DNA of 13,111 bases. It comes from Candidatus Uhrbacteria bacterium. GTDB lineage: Bacteria > Patescibacteriota > Patescibacteriia > 2-12-FULL-60-25. Positions 7,690-13,111 of the stretch are shown in pieces (the first letter of the stretch is position 1; each line of letters begins with the position of its first letter). The stretch lies in NCBI GenBank assembly GCA_023246325.1, contig JAHFIO010000014.1, forward strand, positions 1-13,111. Direction: 5' to 3'. The translations under genes and the position numbers were made by a program. The notes beneath the pieces are model-generated. The model was not told the origin of the DNA and made no database searches. It was given only the letters and a program-made list of their open reading frames with translations.

Positions 7690-8337
7690 ATGGAAACCAT
7701 TAAAGAAGTCACGCGTAGACATTTTTTAACCAAGCCGAATCCCGCCTTTATAAGCGCCATCATGAAAAAAGATTCGGTCGCGGTGCAAAAATATGTAGAA
7801 TCAAATACGGATTTGCAAACAATACGGCATGCATTTACATTCGTCTCTCATCGCAGAGATGACACTGTATTATCCCTGCATTTGCAAGCTATCATTGCTC
7901 TAAAAAATGGTCGACATCTCGTTCTCGTGCGAGCGCTTTCATATGAAAGTCGTTTAGCAGAATCAAATGCCTTACTATTTGCGAATTTAGGACTATGTTA
8001 TGCACAACCTCGAGACGGATTTTCTTTAGTAAATGAAACTTCCGGTATATTATTCCCCTGGCTCAAACATGTCGGCATGCGTGATTGCAGACCAGAAATT
8101 TTTTGGCCAGAATGTACGATACATTATCAAATTTTTCTTGCGTATAACCTGAACACGCGTGAAGTTGAACCCGTACAAATGAATGGCATAGATGATGGGT
8201 TCAATGATGAAGTATATCTTATGGATTGCGTTGCTGAAGATGAGTGGCATAATCGCTTACCAAAAACACATTGGTTATATGATGCGAATCTGACAGCGCA
8301 TATTCCGAAATTTTATTTTCAAAGGACCGAAGTTTAA
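7690..8337 (+). CDS. Unrecognised cytosolic protein
   Basis: The protein is 215 residues, starting METIKEVTRRHFLTKPNPAF. A GAAAGGA Shine-Dalgarno lies 5 bases before the ATG. The first half is helical and basic. The second half contains a stretch rich in aromatic residues (ILFPWLKHVGMRDCRPEIFWPEC) and an acidic end. There is no signal peptide, membrane helix or catalytic motif that I can name. It is monocistronic, with a terminator directly after the stop. Together with 8401 and 8952 it lies in the longest stretch without the dispersed GCAGGAT motif. Confidence 0.8.
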   Translation: METIKEVTRRHFLTKPNPAFISAIMKKDSVAVQKYVESNTDLQTIRHAFTFVSHRRDDTVLSLHLQAIIALKNGRHLVLVRALSYESRLAESNALLFANLGLCYAQPRDGFSLVNETSGILFPWLKHVGMRDCRPEIFWPECTIHYQIFLAYNLNTREVEPVQMNGIDDGFNDEVYLMDCVAEDEWHNRLPKTHWLYDANLTAHIPKFYFQRTEV

Positions 8338-8361
8338 CCACGACATATATCGTGGTTTTTT
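8336..8361 (+). terminator. Intrinsic terminator of the 7690 gene
   Basis: AACCACGA (8336-8343) pairs perfectly with TCGTGGTT (8350-8357) around CATATA, followed by T. The stem overlaps the TAA stop. Confidence 0.85.
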
Positions 8362-8363
8362 AT

Positions 8364-8391
8364 TTGCAGAAGATGATCTATATGCTATTCT
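8364..8391 (+). promoter_or_regulatory. Promoter giving a leaderless transcript for the 8401 gene
   Basis: TTGCAG (8364-8369), a 16-base spacer and TATTCT (8386-8391) with an extended TG one base upstream (8383-8384). The -10 ends 9 bases before the ATG at 8401 and the sequence between is T-rich with no Shine-Dalgarno. Confidence 0.5.
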
Positions 8392-8400
8392 TTTTTATAT

Positions 8401-8955
8401 ATGTCATTCACTGAAATCCCAGAAGTCAAAAAAGCACTTGATGCCGCTGAAAAGAAAATAACGCCAGAATTAGTTTTGAACAAAGCTGACCATATACTGG
8501 AACATGGAAAAATTCAAGAAATTTTAAATACAACCGTTGAAAAGTTTGATGATACCATGGTAATGAATACAATCCGCAAAGGTTGGGACGCACTTCCTGA
8601 AGTTGTACAAAAAGCATATATGTTTTTACCTGGACCAATCCATGAATTTTTTAAACCATTGGTAAAATCTGGACTATTGGAAGTAAAGGGGGAAGATGTA
8701 AAACCAGAAGATGCCGCAAAACAAATTACAAATTGGGAAAAAGCGCAATTGGAATTTGGTACGCAGGTGGCAAATATTATTGAGCCCGGATCTATGGAGG
8801 CACTCAAACCACTTCTTGGGCCTATAAAAAAACTTATGGATTCACAGGCGAACGTTTTTACAAATGCGCAACAACATTTAAAAGAATCGCGTATGCGAAA
8901 AGTCATGGGACCAAATTTACAAGCAGTTCAAGCCGAAATAAAAAATACCGTCTAG
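8401..8955 (+). CDS. Unrecognised helical cytosolic protein
   Basis: The protein is 184 residues, starting MSFTEIPEVKKALDAAEKKI. It is Lys/Glu-rich, predicted almost wholly helical, without signal peptide, membrane helix or cysteine. Repeated short segments with Pro and Gly (FLPGPIHEFFKPL, EPGSMEALKPLLGPIKKL) look like breaks between amphipathic helices. The start has no Shine-Dalgarno and sits 9 bases after a plausible extended -10, so translation is probably from a leaderless RNA. Its TAG stop overlaps the TAG stop of the convergent gene on the other strand. I do not recognise the family. Confidence 0.8.
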   Translation: MSFTEIPEVKKALDAAEKKITPELVLNKADHILEHGKIQEILNTTVEKFDDTMVMNTIRKGWDALPEVVQKAYMFLPGPIHEFFKPLVKSGLLEVKGEDVKPEDAAKQITNWEKAQLEFGTQVANIIEPGSMEALKPLLGPIKKLMDSQANVFTNAQQHLKESRMRKVMGPNLQAVQAEIKNTV

Positions 8956-8968
8956 CGATAACCAGACG
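8940..8968 (-). terminator. Weak terminator of the 8952 gene
   Basis: On the minus strand CGTCT (8968-8964) and AGACG (8953-8949) form a 5-base stem with a 10-base loop containing the stop codon, followed by GT and a run of T. It lies inside the end of the convergent 8401 gene. Confidence 0.45.
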
Positions 8969-9359
8969 ATATATGAAGATACATGATATCTGCTTTTAAG
9001 AGCAGATATCTTTCTTCAGTTTTTGCATATTTGGCACGATCAGAATGTAGTATATTTTCACGGGAAGTAACTACACCTTCAAAATGCTCTGTATTTCCAG
9101 GGAACTGTTCACGAGTGAAATCTACAACAAGTCTATCAGGTAAAATATTATAATAATGTGAACCATACGGCTCAACAACGCATCGAACAATATCACCATG
9201 GAAAATATCTTGAACTATAAGAGCTGTAGCTGCACATTGCCCCCAAGAAGGATTAACCTCGGTCCACGTTGCCTGGCACCCAGGCGCTGCAGTTTCTTTA
9301 CACCATGCAAGACGAAGCAAATTTTCTAATTCTTTAAGATCAAGATCTTTTAAATCCAT
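8952..9359 (-). CDS. YunG-like protein with possible Cys-His-Asp site
   Basis: The protein is 135 residues, starting MDLKDLDLKELENLLRLAW. A GAAAGGTGG Shine-Dalgarno lies 4 bases before this ATG on the minus strand; a TTG five codons upstream (9374) is less likely. The central motif NPSWGQCAATALIVQDIFHG (36-55) followed by SHYYN (67-71) and a VVDFT segment (78-82) resembles the YunG family of small bacterial proteins of unknown function. C42, H68 and D80 are in the order of a papain-like thiol active site, which is inference. Its first residues alternate Leu and acidic residues in an amphipathic helix. It converges on 8401 with overlapping stops. Confidence 0.65.
   Translation of the reverse strand: MDLKDLDLKELENLLRLAWCKETAAPGCQATWTEVNPSWGQCAATALIVQDIFHGDIVRCVVEPYGSHYYNILPDRLVVDFTREQFPGNTEHFEGVVTSRENILHSDRAKYAKTEERYLLLKADIMYLHISSGYR
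8985..9013 (+). terminator. Terminator-like hairpin for the 8401 gene, inside the convergent gene
   Basis: GATATCTGCT (8985-8994) pairs perfectly with AGCAGATATC (9001-9010) around TTTAAG, followed by TTTCTTC. It lies 30 bases after the stop of 8401 and within the coding region of 8952-9359. The T run is interrupted, so strength is uncertain. Confidence 0.5.
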
Positions 9360-9440
9360 GTAACCACCTTTCAAAAGTACACGGGCATCTTATGATACAT
9401 GTATATATAGGTCAATTTTATGGCAGGATACCGTTATGAC

Positions 9441-9468
9441 TTGACAAAATACAATTTTATGTTATTGT
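9441..9468 (+). promoter_or_regulatory. Promoter of tRNA-Leu
   Basis: TTGACA (9441-9446), a 16-base spacer and TATTGT (9463-9468). The predicted start of transcription falls about 5 bases before the tRNA 5' end. Confidence 0.65.
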
Positions 9469-9480
9469 CTATATGCATTT

Positions 9481-9559
9481 TGCCGGTTGGCGGAAAGGCA
9501 GACGCAGGGAATTTAAAATTCCCCCCGAAAGGATACCGGTTCGACTCCGGTACCGGCAA
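9481..9559 (+). tRNA. tRNA-Leu(UAA)
   Basis: Acceptor TGCCGGT pairs with ACCGGCA (9552-9558). The D stem is GCG/CGC with the class II loop GAAAGGCAGA typical of tRNA-Leu. The anticodon stem GGGAA/TTCCC encloses TTTAAAA with anticodon TAA (9514-9516). A short variable arm CCCGAAAGGAT precedes the T arm ACCGG-TTCGACT-CCGGT. The discriminator is A (9559), as tRNA-Leu requires. The next bases are CAA, so CCA is not encoded, unlike tRNA-Gly in this window. Position 1 is T rather than the usual G. Confidence 0.93.
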
Positions 9560-9566
9560 CAATCTT

Positions 9567-9598
9567 AGGGTTAGGCACTTGTGCCTGACCCTTTTTTT
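9567..9598 (+). terminator. Terminator of tRNA-Leu
   Basis: AGGGTTAGGCA (9567-9577) pairs with TGCCTGACCCT (9582-9592) with one T-G pair around CTTG, followed by a run of T to 9598. Confidence 0.9.
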
Positions 9599-9610
9599 AT
9601 ACCATACCCA

Positions 9611-9639
9611 TTGACAAACCAAGCAAAATATGGTTTAAT
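9611..9639 (+). promoter_or_regulatory. Strong promoter giving a leaderless transcript for the 9648 gene
   Basis: Perfect TTGACA (9611-9616), a 17-base spacer and TTTAAT (9634-9639). The -10 ends 8 bases before the ATG at 9648, so the RNA should begin at or within about two bases of the start codon. No Shine-Dalgarno is present. Confidence 0.8.
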
Positions 9640-9647
9640 GTCTATCT

Positions 9648-12425
9648 ATGAAAACACTCACTTTTTTGGCTAAAACTACAGTATTTGGAGCATTGGCGCT
9701 TGCAAACGCACTCCCCGTATTTGCTGAGACATCAACAGTTTGGAATTGGACGGATGCGTCATCTGCCATTTCAGAACGTCAAAATCGACCTATCTGGGCT
9801 TTGGGATATACGAACACTGGATGGATAGCAACCGATGGTATAGCTTTCAACCGAGGTGGGCATGTTTGGAAAACTGATGGCGTACACACGACTGATCTCA
9901 CTGCACTCGCCGCATCGGCAGGATTAGAACGCGTAGATGCTATTGTTGATGATGGTGCTAATGCTGTTTTATTAGAAAATCCAGGAAGCGCAAATTTTAA
10001 TGGCGCATATTATGACGGTTCATTTAGAAATTTTAAAGATATGGGTCTCGCACAATATAAACCAAAATATTGGGGATGGGGAACAATTTATCCAATAAAC
10101 GGCGCTGAAAATAAATTAGAAGAAGATGAGGGAATAGCAAGCATTGCGGGTAAAAATGGTACTTGGATTATACTTTCAACAAAAGGAAATATTTTCGAAT
10201 GGAACCCAAGCTTAATTTCTATTGTGAAACGACCAACATTTATTAATAATGTTCGTTATGGAAATACATTACAATATACATTAACACAGGATACAGCGGA
10301 CATTGCTCCAACTGCCATCCTGCCGCTTACCTATGGTTGGTTGATTGTATTACCTTCAACTTTTTACCCTACTGAATCACAATATTATGTATATGCAAAT
10401 GGAGGAATTTCAGATATTACATATTCTTTTCCTGAAATGAAAACACTTTCCGTAGCAGCTTCAAATGGAAATCAAGCTTTGCTTATAGGTGCGAATAGAA
10501 ATGACCCACAAAATGTTGTCGCCTATACGTATAATAGTATTGTTGCAACACGTATCAAGAATATGTTTATTTCAAAACTATCACGCACGGATTGGCTTGG
10601 AGCACAAATTGCTTGGTCGGGAAAAACTTGGGTACTATTCGCTCATAAGAATGGTTTTAGAATTGAAAATGATACACTCGCCTCAACAGGATTAAGTCGT
10701 GATTATTTTGTTACCCTGTCTTCAGATAGAAAAGGAACAATTTTTGCCGGAGGTGCTCGCTCACTTATAACAAGCGTGCAACCCACTGCACCATTAACAG
10801 CAAAATTAGTTCGTTTAACAGAATCAACTTCTTTCCAAACAAATATACAAATAATTTCAGCCCCAACCAAACCAAATAATATAAGTGGATGGTCTTGGAC
10901 AACGCCACATGTAACGGAATTACGCATGAACGAAAAAACAACATATACTGTTGGTGCATGGAGCCCAGCGGGAATTAATTATATTGATGTAATGGCGAAT
11001 GGACTATTATTAAAACATTGCGCATTTTATGGCGCACAGGGCAATCATGAATGTGCAATAGATGTGAACGGATCTGATTATGCATCTTTAGGATTAATCG
11101 CATTACAAGGTGTGATTATTGATGGAGATTCAAATAAAATTGGTGTATCTGAAACAACCATAGCTGTCAAAAAAGATATATACACAACTGCATTAACTCC
11201 AATATCCACTATAACAAATACTAATGCTATTACCGTATGGGGTTGGTTTGAACCACAAGCCTATGTCGCACGAAATGGAATTGTTTCCTTCCGCGCGCAA
11301 GCACAGGCAGGATCAGGCCTTGCCCATTCAGATATTTATATTAATGGATATCTACGCAAAAGCTGTTCGTATAATACGCATCCTGCCGAATTACAAGACT
11401 GTGACGTATTAGTATTTGGCAATGAATACGTTGAAGGAACATATAGCGTGATTGTAAAAGCATTTGATATACATGGAAATGAAAAAGATTCGTCAAATTA
11501 TTATATAACATTTACTTCCCCTGATACCTCTGGAAATGAAATGGTTTCTGTAGCAGCTATAGTATTAGCTCCGAATAAAGCAAAATTTATGTCGGACGAT
11601 TCTACTACCTATACCGTACAAGCAGCCGATAAAGATGGAATAGTAAAAATTGAAATTCTTGTTGATTGGGATGTGGCCATGACCTGTAATACTGGAAATA
11701 CATATAGCACGGCATCCTGCAGTTTATTATTTGAGGGATATAAAAATTATGGCAAAGATCATGTGATTATTTCACGTATAACAGATACGCGCGGCAATAT
11801 AATTTGGACGGGAATGAAACGTATTTCATTTGCTGATTCACGTAATACAAATGCTCGTGGGATCGTATGGACAACGCCAAATGCTGACGCAATTTCTGCA
11901 GATAAAAATTCATTTATAGGAGCAACCGCATATGCGAATACTGATACACGTACTATTGAGCTATTCCTTAATGGTGTTTCTACATATACCTGTTCATATG
12001 AATCAGGCATAAATGAAAAAAATTGTAGCACGCTATTGAATGCAACCGGCTATGCTTCGAATGCGCCAATTACTATTCAGGCAAAAATGACTAACTCGGC
12101 AGGATATAGTTTTATGACTGACACACGCACTATTCATATAGCGGCTAATACAGGTGGTTTATATTATGGAAATGTGCCTACGGTATTCTTATGGAGTTCA
12201 CGAAATGGTGAATCCGCCACTATCACAGCAAATGCAGATTCATATGCAGGAGTTAATACAATACAAATGACTCTTAACGGAAATCTAGTCCAAACATGCA
12301 CAAGACAAACAACATGTACTTGGACAGGATATATTGGACCATCCAATGCTACCTATTCAGCAAAAATGATTGATCTATACGGACGAGAAGTATGGAGCGG
12401 ATATAATACCATAGCAAAACAATAA
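9648..12425 (+). CDS. Large secreted protein: propeller-like region plus five Ig-like repeats with paired cysteines
   Basis: The protein is 925 residues. Residues 1-26 are a Sec signal peptide ending LPVFA. Residues about 27-400 are rich in Trp, Tyr and Gly strands (WALGYTNTGWIATDGIAF, NGTWIILSTKGNIFEWN, SGKTWVLFAHKNGF). This resembles the blades of a beta-propeller, but I see no named family motif. From about 410, five repeats of roughly 100 residues begin near 412, 529, 632, 735 and 843, each with a T-P or P-x2 start and a strand like IEILV or IQMTLNG just before a Cys. The only ten cysteines of the protein form one close pair per repeat: 458/469, 573/585, 680/691, 782/793 and 884/890. This fits immunoglobulin-like beta-sandwich domains of adhesins or surface proteins, each with one disulfide. 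There is no LPXTG or C-terminal membrane helix, so it may be released or held non-covalently. It is monocistronic, with a strong leaderless-type promoter and a long terminator. Confidence 0.85.
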   Translation: MKTLTFLAKTTVFGALALANALPVFAETSTVWNWTDASSAISERQNRPIWALGYTNTGWIATDGIAFNRGGHVWKTDGVHTTDLTALAASAGLERVDAIVDDGANAVLLENPGSANFNGAYYDGSFRNFKDMGLAQYKPKYWGWGTIYPINGAENKLEEDEGIASIAGKNGTWIILSTKGNIFEWNPSLISIVKRPTFINNVRYGNTLQYTLTQDTADIAPTAILPLTYGWLIVLPSTFYPTESQYYVYANGGISDITYSFPEMKTLSVAASNGNQALLIGANRNDPQNVVAYTYNSIVATRIKNMFISKLSRTDWLGAQIAWSGKTWVLFAHKNGFRIENDTLASTGLSRDYFVTLSSDRKGTIFAGGARSLITSVQPTAPLTAKLVRLTESTSFQTNIQIISAPTKPNNISGWSWTTPHVTELRMNEKTTYTVGAWSPAGINYIDVMANGLLLKHCAFYGAQGNHECAIDVNGSDYASLGLIALQGVIIDGDSNKIGVSETTIAVKKDIYTTALTPISTITNTNAITVWGWFEPQAYVARNGIVSFRAQAQAGSGLAHSDIYINGYLRKSCSYNTHPAELQDCDVLVFGNEYVEGTYSVIVKAFDIHGNEKDSSNYYITFTSPDTSGNEMVSVAAIVLAPNKAKFMSDDSTTYTVQAADKDGIVKIEILVDWDVAMTCNTGNTYSTASCSLLFEGYKNYGKDHVIISRITDTRGNIIWTGMKRISFADSRNTNARGIVWTTPNADAISADKNSFIGATAYANTDTRTIELFLNGVSTYTCSYESGINEKNCSTLLNATGYASNAPITIQAKMTNSAGYSFMTDTRTIHIAANTGGLYYGNVPTVFLWSSRNGESATITANADSYAGVNTIQMTLNGNLVQTCTRQTTCTWTGYIGPSNATYSAKMIDLYGREVWSGYNTIAKQ

Positions 12426-12431
12426 TTTCAT

Positions 12432-12496
12432 AAAAAAAAGGAAGCAGCTACCAAAAAGGAAGCTGCTTCCTTTTTGGTAGCTGCTTCCTTTTTTTT
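12432..12496 (+). terminator. Perfect 65-base palindrome acting as terminator
   Basis: Eight A followed by GGAAGCAGCTACCAAAAAGG and AAGC are mirrored exactly around the single base T12464, ending in eight T. The result is a stem of about 31 pairs with a 3-base loop. It lies 7 bases after the stop of the 925-residue gene. It contains ctgcttcc twice (12463-12470 and 12481-12488) facing ggaagcag (12440-12447), so a shorter alternative hairpin is also possible. Confidence 0.9.
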
Positions 12497-12531
12497 ATTT
12501 TCAACAAACATATCCTGCCGCTTTTGTATTT

Positions 12532-12576
12532 TTGAAAGACATGCTAGCCTATATATCGTACATTTAACAAAAAGGA
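12532..12576 (+). promoter_or_regulatory. Possible promoter and ribosome binding site of the 12584 gene
   Basis: TTGAAA (12532-12537), a 16-base spacer and TATCGT (12554-12559). An AAAGGA Shine-Dalgarno (12571-12576) lies 7 bases before the ATG. The -10 match is modest; an overlapping TATATA at 12550 is a poorer-spaced alternative. Confidence 0.4.
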
Positions 12577-12583
12577 CCGTACA

Positions 12584-13111
12584 ATGAAATTAACAAAGGG
12601 ACTGGCCATCTCATCCTGCCTTTTCGTTCTATTTATGGCCAGTTCTGTGTATGCGGATGAAACCGTATGCCAAACTGGTGAAACCCGAAAAACCACCTTT
12701 TATTCTGGCGTGCAAATGATGTCTGCCTCGCAAGAGCGTGGAACTTTGCAGCGCAAGGATGTATACGCGGGTGCAAGTTTTAGTCCTCATGATTTGATTG
12801 ATTTGTATGCATCTTTCCATATTGGAAATACAAATTTTGACTATAAGCTTCTAAGCCCCGACAAAACGCTTACATTCCAAGGTGCTATGGTTCAATTGCA
12901 TGAACCATGGATTCAGCCTGGAGTTCGTGTGCGACTTTTGCGCACCGAGCTTATAAGTCTGCATTTGTGGGGTGATACAGAAATCCCTTTCAGCCAAGAT
13001 AAACCAATCGAACTAACGCATCTTGTGATTTCTTCTTACAAACTGGGATCACTAGATACAACGCAATTTTTTCAAAATCACGTTGCAACGACATATAGCT
13101 GGTATTCATTT
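12584..13111 (+). CDS. Partial secreted beta-strand-rich protein, cut by the right edge
   Basis: The frame is open from ATG 12584 to the window edge, 176 codons without a stop. Residues 1-24 are a Sec signal peptide (KLTKGLAISSCLFVLFMASS then VYA). The mature part has repeated alternating polar and hydrophobic strands ending in aromatic residues and separated by turns: YAGASFSPHDLIDLYASFHIG, TFQGAMVQLHEPWIQPGVRVRLL, TELISLHLWGDTEI. This pattern resembles an outer-membrane beta-barrel or a large extracellular beta-sandwich. No family is recognised. Codon use is somewhat richer in G and C at third positions than in the preceding gene. It has an AAAGGA Shine-Dalgarno, unlike the leaderless gene before it. 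Confidence 0.75.
   Translation, partial: MKLTKGLAISSCLFVLFMASSVYADETVCQTGETRKTTFYSGVQMMSASQERGTLQRKDVYAGASFSPHDLIDLYASFHIGNTNFDYKLLSPDKTLTFQGAMVQLHEPWIQPGVRVRLLRTELISLHLWGDTEIPFSQDKPIELTHLVISSYKLGSLDTTQFFQNHVATTYSWYSF

Larger units (their letters stand above)
716..12619. repeat. Dispersed motif (C)GGCAGGAT, 22 copies of the GCAGGAT core
   Basis: Plus-strand GCAGGAT starts at 1846, 2200, 4141, 4692, 6561, 6753, 9423, 9918, 11307 and 12099. Its complement ATCCTGC starts at 716, 1478, 2228, 2750, 4280, 5677, 7454, 10317, 11380, 11714, 12512 and 12613. Fifteen copies extend to GGCAGGAT and nine to CGGCAGGAT (1478, 2750, 4280, 5677, 9918, 10317, 11380, 12099, 12512); the base after the core is not conserved. 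With about 37-40% GC, roughly one core is expected by chance on both strands. Twenty copies are in genes and two between genes. The distribution resembles DNA uptake sequences. Confidence 0.85.

Noticed and set aside
8514..8906. Minus-strand 130-codon open frame
   Set aside because: It is antisense to the 8401 gene, Ser/Phe/Cys-rich in the way shadow frames are, and has no start signal.
716..12619. GCAGGAT as a Chi site
   Set aside because: Chi sites are usually skewed to one strand with respect to replication; here the two orientations are nearly equal (10 and 12), though one short window cannot exclude it.
1..13111. Mobile element, prophage or CRISPR array
   Set aside because: No transposase or integrase motifs, terminal inverted repeats with target duplications, attachment-site duplication at either tRNA, or regularly spaced repeats were seen; the dispersed motif is irregularly spaced and too short.

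Overview
The window looks like a piece of a small, AT-rich bacterial genome, most likely a member of the Patescibacteria (Candidate Phyla Radiation, Parcubacteria-like). The assignment rests mainly on the secreted 626-residue protein at 2856-4736. Its N-terminal repeats (GKRYVFPHENVYFSWY, TMRPGTKLVKI, KVYAVTKGGVLRAI) are of a type I associate with surface proteins of that group. The large number of unrecognised proteins and the compact spacing fit. All genes read with the standard code. I see no transposase, phage, plasmid or CRISPR signature.

Layout from left to right. A coding region cut by the left edge (1-601, minus) lies just downstream of an M29 (aminopeptidase T)-like metallopeptidase homologue (612-1658, minus). 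A DUF1152 family protein (1684-2844, plus) diverges from it with only 25 bases between the first possible start codons. A secreted repeat protein (2856-4736, minus) converges on the DUF1152 gene. Next come an unrecognised cytosolic protein (4806-5939, plus), a membrane protein with a TTG start (6006-6992, plus), tRNA-Gly(GCC) on the minus strand, and a small divergent pair (7289-7612 minus, 7690-8337 plus). A helical protein (8401-8955, plus) shares a CTAG stop with a YunG-like protein (8952-9359, minus). Then come tRNA-Leu(UAA) on the plus strand, a 925-residue secreted protein with five Ig-like repeats (9648-12425), and a secreted beta-strand-rich protein cut by the right edge (12584-13111). 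Nearly every transcription unit ends in a clear intrinsic terminator.

The most striking signal is not a gene. The 7-mer GCAGGAT (or its complement ATCCTGC) occurs 22 times in 13.1 kb, against about one expected by chance. Fifteen copies are GGCAGGAT and nine are CGGCAGGAT. Copies lie on both strands about equally, in several reading frames, and between genes. This is how the DNA uptake sequences of naturally competent Pasteurellaceae and Neisseria behave, so I propose CGGCAGGAT as a candidate uptake signal (or other genome-wide DNA address) of this lineage.

Two kinds of translation start coexist. Several genes have Shine-Dalgarno sequences 5-8 bases from the start (1684, 4806, 6006, 7612, 7690, 9359, 12584). 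Three (4736 minus, 8401, 9648) have a sigma70-type -10 box only 8-9 bases before the ATG and no Shine-Dalgarno, which predicts leaderless transcripts.
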